Shown here one piece after another: positions 22,801 to 30,654 of a stretch of 49,732 nt of DNA. The DNA is from Eubacteriales bacterium. GTDB taxonomy: Bacteria; Bacillota; Clostridia; Oscillospirales; Oscillospiraceae. Below the pieces are notes generated by a model. It was not told where the DNA came from. It did no database searches and saw nothing but the letters and a program-made list of their open reading frames with translations. How positions within the stretch are numbered: the stretch's first letter is position 1; every line of letters begins with the position of its first letter. Both the position numbers and the translations under genes were made by a program. The stretch spans positions 1 to 49,732 of the forward strand of contig JAUNJE010000017.1 of assembly GCA_030533415.1 (NCBI GenBank), read 5' to 3'.

Positions 22801-23078
22801 CCGCGGATTTTCTAAAGGACCACGGTATCCGCACCCGGGTCAAGGCCAAGGTGGACGATCACTCCACGGAGATCTTAGACACCATCCGCCAAGGATATGT
22901 GACCTATGTCATCAACACCATGGATGTGCGCTGTGAGGACATCCATTCCGGTTCCAGTCAGATTCGCCGCTGCGCCGTGGAAAACGGCGTGACCATGCTC
23001 ACGGCCCTGGACACGGTACGGGTCCTGCTGGACGTACTGGAAGAACTTACCCTCGGCATCGCCACCATCGACGCATAA
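19899..23078 (+). CDS. carB: Carbamoyl phosphate synthase large subunit
   Basis: The 1059-residue protein has the typical duplicated architecture. The first ATP-grasp half (1 to about 550) forms carboxyphosphate and the second (about 551-930) phosphorylates carbamate. Each half has its own GSGPIxIGQ motif ([20 protein letters not shown] and [20 protein letters not shown]). The MGS-like allosteric domain occupies the last 130 residues. AGGGAACG lies upstream of the ATG. It is the last gene of the purC operon, closed by a strong terminator. A single carAB pair serving both pyrimidine and arginine synthesis would be usual. Confidence 0.98.
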   Translation: [1059 protein letters not shown]

Positions 23079-23082
23079 ACAA

Positions 23083-23118
23083 AGGGGTCTGCTCAAAACG
23101 GAGCAGACCCCTTCTGTT
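23083..23118. terminator. Bidirectional terminator between carB and the nitroreductase gene
   Basis: AAGGGGTCTGCTC pairs perfectly with GAGCAGACCCCTT around a 6-base loop, followed by CTGTTTCTT on the plus strand and TGTTTA on the minus strand. It lies between two convergent genes and likely ends both transcripts. Confidence 0.85.
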
Positions 23119-23121
23119 TCT

Positions 23122-23628
23122 TCATACCTTGACGATTCGGCCCTCCGCTCTGGGCTTCGGGGCGGGTTTCTCAGCGGGATAGCCAAGAATACAATTGGCC
23201 ACGCCCTTCATGGTCTCAGGCAGGCCCCATTCCTTCAGCAGCTGCTTCCCCTCCGGGCTGTCAAACATGGGCTGGGCGCGGTGGATCCAGCAGCTGCCCA
23301 GGCCCAGGGCTTCGGCGGCATTCATCAGGTTGCCCATAACAAGGCTCCCATCTTCCAGCCAGGTTCCTTTCTCAGGATCGGCCAGCACCACGATCACGCA
23401 GGGAGCGCCATAAAACGGATCCCCGGTGGTCCCCATAACCGCTGCATTCATCCGGGAAAGCTTATCCCGGGTTTGCTTATCCCGGACGGCTACCAAAACG
23501 GTTTTCTGGTTGTTCATGGCGCTGGGCGCATAGATCCCGGCCTCCAGAACGGCATCCAGATGGGCGTCGGAAACCTGTTCCGGCTGATACTTGCGGATGC
23601 TTCGGCGGGTTTTCAAAACTTCTAACAT
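23122..23628 (-). CDS. Nitroreductase family flavoprotein
   Basis: This 168-residue FMN-dependent oxidoreductase belongs to the nitroreductase superfamily. TRRSIRKY (7-14) binds the FMN phosphate, and YAPSAMNNQ and GLGSCWIHRAQ form the flavin pocket. The family reduces nitro compounds, quinones or related substrates with NAD(P)H; the true substrate is unknown. It is short, as in many clostridial members. GGGAGG lies before the ATG. It is 44 bp downstream of the Ctp protease on the same strand and may be co-transcribed, but no functional link is evident. Confidence 0.88.
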   Translation of the reverse strand: MLEVLKTRRSIRKYQPEQVSDAHLDAVLEAGIYAPSAMNNQKTVLVAVRDKQTRDKLSRMNAAVMGTTGDPFYGAPCVIVVLADPEKGTWLEDGSLVMGNLMNAAEALGLGSCWIHRAQPMFDSPEGKQLLKEWGLPETMKGVANCILGYPAEKPAPKPRAEGRIVKV

Positions 23629-23672
23629 GATCGATAACCTCCCGTAATTCTCGCGGACAGCACGCTGCCGCG

Positions 23673-24824
23673 TTATTTTTTCGTCAATTCCCGGACCGCG
23701 GCCTGAATCTGGGGATCCTCTCCGGCGGGCAGGGTTCCATAATAAATCCCGGAGCTTGTCTCCTCGTCCACCGTGACCACCACATCCGGGGTAACGCCTA
23801 CACCGGCCAGGTTATTGCCATTGGGCGTGAAATACTTGCCAATGGACAAGGCCAGCGCGGAACCGTCATTCAAGCGGTAGGTGGTCTGAAAATACCCCTT
23901 GCCCACAGTCTGCTCCCCTACCACCACGGCAGCCTCATATTCCTGCAGCGCAGCAGCAAAAAACTCCGCAGCGGAATAGGAACTGGCATTCACCAGCACT
24001 GCCATGGGAAGCTCCAGACAATCGGCATCGGAATAATCCACATTTTCTTTGCCATCATAGCTGACCGTGCGGAACACCTCCCCTTCCGGCAGAAGATAGT
24101 CCAGGACCTTCACCAGCTCGCTGGCATAGCCACCGGGGTTGTTGCGCACATCGAAAATCAGCTTTTGGGCACCGTTGTCCAGCAGGGCGTCAATGGCCGC
24201 GATGGTCTCCTCCGCACAGCGGGCATCGAAGTTTTCAATGGTCACCAGGCCCACATCGTTTTCCAGCAGCTCATAAGCCGCCACAGGGGTCTGCACCTTC
24301 CGGCGCTCCACAGCAGCCGATGTATGCTCTCCCTGCCGCAGGACGGTCAGGACCACTTTGGTCCCCTCCTCGCCCCGCACCAGTTCGCGGACTTCCCCGG
24401 TGGTCATTCCCCGCACATCCTGGTCATCTACCAAAATCAGCACATCCCCCACCTGAAGGCCGGCCTCTTCCGCAGGTCCGCCCTCCGTCACCGCCATGAT
24501 GGCGAAGCCCGCGTCCTCCTCCAAAACCTGGATGGTGATGCCCACACCCACATAGGCGTTTTCCATCTGCTCCTGGTAAGTCTCGTATTCACTGGCGGGA
24601 ACATAATAGCTCCAGCGGTCTCCGGTAGCGCTGACCATGGCGGCGGCCGCCGCGTCCTCCAGAGCTTCCTTATCCGCTTCCCCAATGAAGCGCTCCCCAA
24701 TCAGGGCCTCCATCTGATCCAGCTTGGAAACTTGCGCCGTTTTTCCAACCATTGCCAATGTAATTGCCGTTGCCAGCGCCGCCACCAGAATGTAGGAGCC
24801 AATATGCAGAAGCCTGTTTTTCAC
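23673..24824 (-). CDS. S41 family C-terminal processing peptidase (Ctp)
   Basis: The 383-residue secreted protease has an N-terminal membrane anchor (about 7-27), a PDZ domain (about 90-165) and the S41 catalytic core. Ser284 (SSYSAAEFF), Lys309 and Gln313 (VGKGYFQ) have the spacing of the Ser/Lys/Gln triad of CtpB. The start is GTG at 24824, with AGAGGTG upstream. It is the last gene of the ftsEX-M23 set. Ctp proteases are known to trim secreted murein hydrolases in some bacteria, so control of the two upstream hydrolases is a plausible job, though not shown by sequence. Confidence 0.92.
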   Translation of the reverse strand: MKNRLLHIGSYILVAALATAITLAMVGKTAQVSKLDQMEALIGERFIGEADKEALEDAAAAAMVSATGDRWSYYVPASEYETYQEQMENAYVGVGITIQVLEEDAGFAIMAVTEGGPAEEAGLQVGDVLILVDDQDVRGMTTGEVRELVRGEEGTKVVLTVLRQGEHTSAAVERRKVQTPVAAYELLENDVGLVTIENFDARCAEETIAAIDALLDNGAQKLIFDVRNNPGGYASELVKVLDYLLPEGEVFRTVSYDGKENVDYSDADCLELPMAVLVNASSYSAAEFFAAALQEYEAAVVVGEQTVGKGYFQTTYRLNDGSALALSIGKYFTPNGNNLAGVGVTPDVVVTVDEETSSGIYYGTLPAGEDPQIQAAVRELTKK

Positions 24825-24848
24825 CCAACATCACCTCTCAGAAAGTGT

Positions 24849-24876
24849 TCCCACAGCCCTCACTTGGGCTGTGGGA
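24849..24876 (-). other. Intercistronic hairpin between the second M23 gene and ctp
   Basis: TCCCACAGCCC pairs perfectly with GGGCTGTGGGA across a 6-base loop, about 24 bases before the ctp start. On the minus strand no T-run follows, so it is more likely a processing or translation-tuning element than a terminator. Confidence 0.5.
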
Positions 24877-24898
24877 GAAAAATCATATGCAAATTCCA

Positions 24899-26206
24899 TC
24901 AATACAGATTGACATAGTTACAGGGATTGACATATACACCGTTATAGGAAATACCGAAGTGCAGATGGTCGCCGGTTGCGATACCTGTTTTACCGGTATA
25001 GCCAATTTTCTGCCCTGCGCTGACGATCTGCCCAGAGGACACACAATAGCTGTTCAAGTGCATATAAATAGACGAAAAGCCATCCTGATGATTGATCTGT
25101 ACATAATTACCCGCTGAATTGTTATAACCTGCTATAGTAACAATACCTGCCCGGCTTGCCACAACGGGGTCTCCCGTTCCGGTGTCCAGGTCCACGCCCT
25201 GGTGATATGTAGAGGCACCGGCCGTGGGAGAGGTACGGTAGCCAAAGGGGCTGGTGATAGAGGTGTAGCTGACAGGCACCAGCCAGCCGCCACCGCCGCT
25301 GCTGCCGCCGGTACCGCCTGTGCTGCCGCCAGCAGTACCGGTAGAGTTATTCGTTGAGCCTGCGGCCGCCGCAGTAGTGGGAGGCACATAGGTTGCCATG
25401 TAAGCTTCCCACTCCGCCTGCTTTGCGGCGTTAAACTCCTGCTCCTTCTTAGCGATCTGGTCCAGGAATTCCTGCTCCTGGGCTTCATATTCCGCCTTCA
25501 GGGCATCCAGATCATCTGCCTTTTCCAGCAGTTCCTGGAAGAGCGCAATGGCTTCCTCCCGCTTGGCGTCCATCTCGGCCTGGGTATCATCCAGCTCCTG
25601 CTTGGCTTCCTCCATGTCGGCCTTTTCCGCTTCCAGCTCCGTCTGAGCCACCGCCACCGCATCGGCGGCATCGCTCATCTCTTGCAGATGGCGGTTATCT
25701 GCGGCGGCAATTTCCTCCACCATATTCAGACGGTCCAGCAGGTCGGAGAAGCTGCTGGCCTTGAAAAGGACTTCCCAGTAGGAGATCTGTCCTTCTTCCT
25801 CCATGGTGCGCACACGCACCCGGTTGTCCTTGCTCATCTCCCGGTAGACCTCCAGGGCATCATCCAGCTCATCCTGCTTGTCAGCAATCAGGATATTGTA
25901 CGCAGAAATCTGCTCGTTGATGTTGGTGATCTGGGTGCTGAGCAGCTGGATCTCCTGTTCAATGACATTTTTCTTGGCGATGATATCGGCAATCTCATCC
26001 TCATTCTGCTCGTACTGCGCTTTCACTTCCTCGATCTGCTTCTGAATCTCTTTCTTGTCTTCCTGCAGCTCGTTGATCTGCTTACGGATCTCGCTGGAGG
26101 ACGCAGCATTGGCCTTGGTAGGCAATAGGCTCAGAATCAGGGTCAGCAGCATCACTGCCGCCATGATACCGGCCAGAATGGATACCATCTGCTTACGGTT
26201 TTTCAT
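24899..26206 (-). CDS. Secreted coiled-coil M23 murein hydrolase (EnvC/PcsB-like), paralog 2
   Basis: The start at 26206 (AAAGGAG before it) gives 435 residues. A signal peptide (MKNRKQMVSILAGIM to about residue 38, cut near ANAASS) is followed by a long heptad coiled coil (about 40-270), a low-complexity Thr/Ser/Gly linker (about 275-310) and a C-terminal M23 peptidase domain with HQGVD and HLHFG zinc-binding motifs. Such proteins cleave peptidoglycan cross-links or activate amidases at the septum, and the coiled coil is where FtsEX acts in EnvC/PcsB. It is the tandem paralog of the next gene upstream and differs by its extended flexible linker. Confidence 0.92.
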   Translation of the reverse strand: MKNRKQMVSILAGIMAAVMLLTLILSLLPTKANAASSSEIRKQINELQEDKKEIQKQIEEVKAQYEQNEDEIADIIAKKNVIEQEIQLLSTQITNINEQISAYNILIADKQDELDDALEVYREMSKDNRVRVRTMEEEGQISYWEVLFKASSFSDLLDRLNMVEEIAAADNRHLQEMSDAADAVAVAQTELEAEKADMEEAKQELDDTQAEMDAKREEAIALFQELLEKADDLDALKAEYEAQEQEFLDQIAKKEQEFNAAKQAEWEAYMATYVPPTTAAAAGSTNNSTGTAGGSTGGTGGSSGGGGWLVPVSYTSITSPFGYRTSPTAGASTYHQGVDLDTGTGDPVVASRAGIVTIAGYNNSAGNYVQINHQDGFSSIYMHLNSYCVSSGQIVSAGQKIGYTGKTGIATGDHLHFGISYNGVYVNPCNYVNLY

Positions 26207-26229
26207 AGAACACTCCTTTGTCGTTTCCA

Positions 26230-27456
26230 TCAATAGATGTATGCCAGGGGGTTGACGTACGTACCGGCATAAGAAATGCCAAAATGCAGGTGGGGACCGG
26301 TGGACAGACCGGTACTGCCAACATAACCGATCAGCTGTCCCTGGGAAACAGTATCCCCTGCGGACACCACATAATGGGTCATGTGCATATAGATGGAGGC
26401 AAAGCCATCCAAATGGTTGATGCTGACATAGTTGCCCGCACCGCCTGCCTGATAGGAAGCCACGGTGACCTTACCGGCACGGGTGGCATAGATGGGCGTT
26501 CCCTGGGCACAGGCCATGTCAATGCCGTTGTGCATCCGCTGGGTGCCCAAAATCGGATGGGTCCTCATGCCAAAGGGACTGGAAATGGTGTAGCCGGAAA
26601 CCGGGGTAAGCCACGTGGCATCGGAAGGCGGATTCTCTCCCTGCAGGGCCAGCTTGGCAAGGTATTCGTCATACTTTGCTTCCTCCAGCTCCTTTTCCTT
26701 ACCGGCAATCTCCTGCATCAGCTCCTCCTGGAGGGCCTCGGACTGCTCCATCAGAAGTTCAAATTCCTCAGCCTTCTTTTCCAGCTCATAGAGAAGCTCG
26801 TCGGACTCGGAACGCTTTTCGGCCAGGATCTCTTCGTCCGCCGCAAGCTGAACGCGGGTTTCCTCCAGGGCGGTTTTCTCGCTTTCCAGGCTCAGCTGAG
26901 TGGCAACGACGATATCAGCCGCGACACGCATCTGGTCAATGCGGCGGCGGTCGGCAGCGTTAATCTCCTCCACCATGGTGATCCGGTCCAGAAGGTCCAT
27001 AAAGCTGTTGGCATCAAAGATGACCTTCCAGTAGGTAACGTTGCCCTCTTCCTCCATGGCCCGGATACGCTCCCGGTGCTGCTCACTTAAATCATCCAAG
27101 TTTGCTTTCGCCTGATCCAGCTCGTCCTGGGTGTCGGCGATGAGCTGGCTGTAGGCGGAAATTTGCTGGTTGGTAGTTTCAATTTTGTTGTTCAAAAGGG
27201 TGATTTCCTGGTCAATGGAACTTTTATGTTCCACAATTGCCGCCATGTCGCTGTAATTGGCGTCATATTGGCTCTGAATGGCATCGATCTGCGCCTGAAT
27301 CTCGGCATTCTTTTCTTCCAGCGCGTCAATTTCCTTCTGGATCTCGGCGGAGGTAGCGGCAAATGCCTGAACCGGCAGGGCGCTGAATATCAGCGCGGCC
27401 ATCAATACCAGGGAGATAGCGGAAAACGCTTTTCTCTTTTTACGCGTAATGTTCAT
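26230..27456 (-). CDS. Secreted coiled-coil M23 murein hydrolase (EnvC/PcsB-like), paralog 1
   Basis: The 408-residue protein has a signal peptide ending near VQAFAATSA (about residue 34), a long coiled coil (about 35-275) and an M23 domain with HNGID and HLHFG zinc ligands, ending VNPLAYIY. It begins three bases after ftsX ends, and FtsEX is the known ATP-driven activator of this protein type through the coiled coil, so it is the likely direct partner. Its domain is clearly similar to the downstream paralog's (shared GNYVxINHxDGFxSIYMH), pointing to tandem duplication. It lacks the Gly/Ser-rich linker of the paralog. Confidence 0.93.
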   Translation of the reverse strand: MNITRKKRKAFSAISLVLMAALIFSALPVQAFAATSAEIQKEIDALEEKNAEIQAQIDAIQSQYDANYSDMAAIVEHKSSIDQEITLLNNKIETTNQQISAYSQLIADTQDELDQAKANLDDLSEQHRERIRAMEEEGNVTYWKVIFDANSFMDLLDRITMVEEINAADRRRIDQMRVAADIVVATQLSLESEKTALEETRVQLAADEEILAEKRSESDELLYELEKKAEEFELLMEQSEALQEELMQEIAGKEKELEEAKYDEYLAKLALQGENPPSDATWLTPVSGYTISSPFGMRTHPILGTQRMHNGIDMACAQGTPIYATRAGKVTVASYQAGGAGNYVSINHLDGFASIYMHMTHYVVSAGDTVSQGQLIGYVGSTGLSTGPHLHFGISYAGTYVNPLAYIY

Positions 27457-27458
27457 TT

Positions 27459-28346
27459 TTATACGTCCATAAACTTTCGAATAGAAGTCCAGCTGCCCAC
27501 GATGCCGACGAACATGCCGGCGGCGCAGAACACCGCCACCATGGGGATCAGCAGTTCCTGGAACGCCACGAAGGTAAACAGCTGCAGGGAGTCCACATCG
27601 GCAATCCGCTGAACTAGGGCGTCATAGCCCAGCCATTCCAGGCCGAAGGCCAGGATCGCGCCGATCATGCCCAGGGTAAAGCCCTCCACCACAAAGGGAA
27701 GGCGGATAAAGCCGTTGGTAGCGCCCACCATCTTCATGATGGCAATCTCATCCTTGCGGTCGTACATGGCCAGCTTGACGGTATTGGAAATGATCAGAAG
27801 GCTGACCACCAGCAGCACCGCGATGATGGCAATGGAGACGATATGCAGCACATCCTGAATGGTGGAGAAGCCCTCCGCCAGCTCATAGGCCGCGTTGGTT
27901 CCCGCCACGCCAGGCAGCTGCTTGAGCTGCATATCGGTCTGCTCCATCTTGGTATTGTCCTCCAGCGTGACCACATAGCGGTGGCGCAGGTCGGAAGCCT
28001 GAACGCCATTAAAGGCACTGTCGCCGTTGTGGTCCGCAATGAAGTTCTCCAGCGCTTCCTCCCGGGAAACGAAGGTGGCCTGCAGGACATTGTCCAAAAG
28101 GTTGATTTTCGTGCCGATGCTCCTGGCCTCGGCGTCAGACAGGGAACTGTCGATGTACACAAGGATCTCACTGGTCTGGTTCAGCTCTTCCACCATGATG
28201 TCCAGGTTATAGGCCAGGATGGAGAAGCTGCCCACGATCACAAGACAGGCCACCGTAACGCAAACGGCGGCGAAGGACATAAAGCCATGGAGGAAAATGC
28301 CCCGGAAGCCCTCCTTCAGCAGATATCCAAGATTATTCAGCTTCAT
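27459..28346 (-). CDS. ftsX: Cell-division permease-like protein FtsX
   Basis: This 295-residue membrane protein has four predicted transmembrane segments: one near residues 20-45, and three after about 165. A large extracellular loop lies between the first two. This is the FtsX topology, with an FtsX C-terminal permease-fold domain. FtsX transmits ATP hydrolysis by FtsE to extracellular murein hydrolases. The gene overlaps ftsE by 14 bases and is followed after two bases by an M23 hydrolase gene. The motif [17 protein letters not shown] between TM2 and TM3 is the coupling-helix region that contacts FtsE. Confidence 0.95.
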   Translation of the reverse strand: MKLNNLGYLLKEGFRGIFLHGFMSFAAVCVTVACLVIVGSFSILAYNLDIMVEELNQTSEILVYIDSSLSDAEARSIGTKINLLDNVLQATFVSREEALENFIADHNGDSAFNGVQASDLRHRYVVTLEDNTKMEQTDMQLKQLPGVAGTNAAYELAEGFSTIQDVLHIVSIAIIAVLLVVSLLIISNTVKLAMYDRKDEIAIMKMVGATNGFIRLPFVVEGFTLGMIGAILAFGLEWLGYDALVQRIADVDSLQLFTFVAFQELLIPMVAVFCAAGMFVGIVGSWTSIRKFMDV

Positions 28347-29022
28347 CGTTCTCTTCCTCCTCTAAGCCGTCGTTGACCACAAGGCCCTCATCGATGGCAA
28401 TGGTGCGCTTGCCGAACAGCTCCACCAGATTCCGGTCGTGGGTGACCACCAGCATGGTGGTGCCAAGGTTGTTGATCTCCTGCAGCAGCGCCATGATTTC
28501 AAAGGAGCGCTCCGGGTCAAGGTTACCGGTAGGCTCGTCGGCGATGATGGTGGAGGGGTTATTCACCAGGGCGCGGGCAATGGCCAGTCTCTGCTGCTCA
28601 CCACCGGACAGCTCGTTGGGATGCCGGTTTTCCTTGCCTTCCAGTCCAACCAGCTCCAGAACGTAGGGGACCCGGTCCCGAATTTCCTTCTCTCTGGCGC
28701 CCACCACACGCATGGCAAAGGCCACGTTCTCATACACCGTCATTTTTTCGATCAAACGGTAGTTCTGGAACACAACGCCTACGGTGCGGCGCAGATAGGG
28801 GATTTCACGCCTGCGGATCCGCTCCAGGGAGTAGCCGTTGACATGCACCGTGCCGGAGGTGGGCTTCAGCTCCCCGGTGATCAGCTTGATGATGGTGGAC
28901 TTACCGGAGCCGGAAGGGCCGATCAGGAAGCAAAACTCTCCATCCTCAATCTGCATGGTAACGCCGTTCAAAGCCTTGTTGCCTTGCTCATAGGATTTTA
29001 CGACATCAGTAAATTGTATCAT
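28333..29022 (-). CDS. ftsE: Cell-division ATP-binding protein FtsE
   Basis: The start at 29022 gives 229 residues, the normal FtsE length; AGGAG lies nine bases upstream, while the ATG six bases earlier sits too close. Walker [10 protein letters not shown] (about 36-44), ABC signature LSGGEQQR and Walker [13 protein letters not shown] are intact. FtsE dimerises and drives FtsX, linking division or elongation to cell-wall hydrolysis. It is the first gene of the ftsE-ftsX-M23-M23-ctp operon under the promoter at 29086-29114. Confidence 0.96.
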   Translation of the reverse strand: MIQFTDVVKSYEQGNKALNGVTMQIEDGEFCFLIGPSGSGKSTIIKLITGELKPTSGTVHVNGYSLERIRRREIPYLRRTVGVVFQNYRLIEKMTVYENVAFAMRVVGAREKEIRDRVPYVLELVGLEGKENRHPNELSGGEQQRLAIARALVNNPSTIIADEPTGNLDPERSFEIMALLQEINNLGTTMLVVTHDRNLVELFGKRTIAIDEGLVVNDGLEEEENDEAE

Positions 29023-29085
29023 ACACATTATCTCCTGTAATAGGGCAGAACCGGAATTATCCCAATTTGCCCGCAGTGTAACCAA

Positions 29086-29114
29086 ATTGTAACACATTGC
29101 ATTGTCAATGTCAA
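29086..29114 (-). promoter_or_regulatory. Promoter of the ftsEX-M23-ctp operon
   Basis: On the minus strand TTGACA (29109-29114) and TACAAT (29086-29091) are 17 bp apart. The leader is about 55 bases. A second TTGACA occurs six bases further in. Upstream, at about 29127-29140, is AAATGCGCAAAAG, a motif also present twice upstream of the neighbouring PucR-type gene. Confidence 0.85.
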
Positions 29115-29290
29115 TCACATTCCGCAAAAAATGCGCAAAAGTCGAAGATTTAACAAAAAATCCATATATTTTGCTGAAGGAAAATTGAAAAACATCAAAT
29201 TGTTGTGGTCAATTCTCCCATTGTCCCCTATATATGGTACGGCAGCCAGCGGGAAAACACTCCCATTGCCCCGTGCGGGTCATCCCAGAC

Positions 29291-29323
29291 ATGGAAAACG
29301 GGACCGCTTTTCTGCGGCCCCGT
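29291..29323 (-). terminator. Probable terminator after the PucR-type regulator gene
   Basis: On the minus strand ACGGGGCCGC pairs with GCGGTCCCGT (one G-U) around a 6-base loop, and the stem ends in TTTT. It lies 13 bases beyond the stop codon and separates this gene from ftsE. Confidence 0.6.
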
Positions 29324-29335
29324 ATCGGTAGAATA

Positions 29336-30424
29336 TCAGCGGGTTTCTCTGGAGGACAGGTATTTGCGAACCATCAGTGCCACCTTAAAGACAATGGCAT
29401 GGTCAAACTGGCGCAGGTCAAGGCCCGTAAGCTTCTTGATCTTCTCCAGGCGGTACACCAGCGTGTTGCGGTGGACGAACAGCTTCCGGGAAGTCTCGGA
29501 GACATTCAGGTTGTTCTCAAAGAACTTGTTGATGGTAAACAGCGTCTCCTGATCCAGGGAGTCGATGGAGTTTTTCTTAAAGACCTCGCTCAGGAAGATT
29601 TCGCACAGGGTGGTGGGCAGCTGATAGATCAGCCGGCCAATGCCCAGGTTCTCATAGTTGATGATGCTCTTCTCCGTATCAAAGACCTTGCCCACATCAA
29701 TGGCGGTCTGTGCCTCTTTGTAGGAGTCTGCCAGCTCCCGCAGCCGGTCCGCCACGGTGCCAATACCGATGACGGTTTTGATCCGAAGCTCATTTTTCAG
29801 GGTATCCTCAATGGTAACCGCGATCTTTTCCAGCTCCTCGGCGGTGGTGGTACCGCTGATCTGCTTGACCACGGCAATGTCCGTCTCGTTGATGGACAGC
29901 ACAAAATCCTGGAGCTTGTCCGGGAACATGCCGGAAAGCACATCCACCGTCGCCACATCGCTGTGGCCCACCTGGCGGATCAGGAATACCGCCCGGGGCG
30001 CATCGGTGGCGAAGTGCAGCTCCTTGGCGCGGATGTAGATATCGCCGGGCAGAATGTTATCCATGATGATGTTCTTCACGAAGGTGCCCCGGTCGTGCTT
30101 CTCTTCATAGAAGGTCTTGGCATCATTCAGGGCAATGTAGGCCATTTGGCAGAAGCTGCGGGCAGTTTCGTCATCACCGGTGCAGAACACCGCGTATTCA
30201 AAGTAATTGGAATTGCCCACAATGGCCTTAAAGCACTTCTGGGCAAAGGCCACCACACCGTCGGAAGCATTGCCCACCTTCAGGGCGGCATCTGTCCAAC
30301 GCTCGCCCAGCAGGGACATGTCGGTACAGGATACAACACAGCCCTCGGTGTCAATGACGCCGAAAGTACGGTCAGAAATCTCTCTTAACTGGACGATCAC
30401 GCTCTGAAAAACACTGTTGGACAT
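29336..30424 (-). CDS. PucR/CdaR-type helix-turn-helix transcriptional regulator
   Basis: The 362-residue protein has an N-terminal sensing region, a central GGDEF-like/diguanylate-related fold common to CdaR/PucR proteins, and a C-terminal PucR HTH (VSETSRKLFVHRNTLVYRLE, about residues 308-327). Family members control uptake or breakdown genes for purines, sugar diacids or other nutrients and usually autoregulate. No catabolic target lies next to it. Its promoter region carries ATGCGCA palindromes that also occur upstream of ftsE. AAGGAG lies ten bases before the ATG. Confidence 0.82.
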   Translation of the reverse strand: MSNSVFQSVIVQLREISDRTFGVIDTEGCVVSCTDMSLLGERWTDAALKVGNASDGVVAFAQKCFKAIVGNSNYFEYAVFCTGDDETARSFCQMAYIALNDAKTFYEEKHDRGTFVKNIIMDNILPGDIYIRAKELHFATDAPRAVFLIRQVGHSDVATVDVLSGMFPDKLQDFVLSINETDIAVVKQISGTTTAEELEKIAVTIEDTLKNELRIKTVIGIGTVADRLRELADSYKEAQTAIDVGKVFDTEKSIINYENLGIGRLIYQLPTTLCEIFLSEVFKKNSIDSLDQETLFTINKFFENNLNVSETSRKLFVHRNTLVYRLEKIKKLTGLDLRQFDHAIVFKVALMVRKYLSSRETR

Positions 30425-30450
30425 CTTTCTGTCACTCCTTAGTATCTTGC

Positions 30451-30462
30451 ATAAATGCGCAT
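30451..30462. promoter_or_regulatory. Palindrome AAATGCGCATTT, candidate operator of the PucR-type regulator
   Basis: A perfect 12-bp palindrome in the leader of the PucR-type gene. A related site (CTTTTGCGCATTTTG) lies between its -35 and -10 boxes at about 30493-30507. Another related site, AAAATGCGCAAAAG, lies upstream of the ftsE promoter. Three similar sites within 1.4 kb suggest a shared DNA-binding protein, most simply the product of this gene. Confidence 0.4.
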
Positions 30463-30481
30463 TTCACAAAACTGCATTGTT

Positions 30482-30510
30482 ATTATACACATCTTTTGCG
30501 CATTTTGCAA
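30482..30510 (-). promoter_or_regulatory. Promoter of the PucR-type regulator gene
   Basis: On the minus strand TTGCAA (30505-30510) and perfect TATAAT (30482-30487) are separated by 17 bp. The ATGCGCA site lies inside the spacer. The remainder of the 230-bp gap to the pseudouridine synthase gene holds nothing I recognise. Confidence 0.75.
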
Positions 30511-30654
30511 GTACCTTTTGACATTTTACTGCAAAAACTCTTTGTTTTTTTAGGTAATATTCCAACACGCATCTCTTTGAAGGTCATTTTTTGCCCTGTC
30601 TTTTCCAGCAAATTGACAGTATTCCCTATGGCAGAAGTGGCCCTCAGGATGCCC

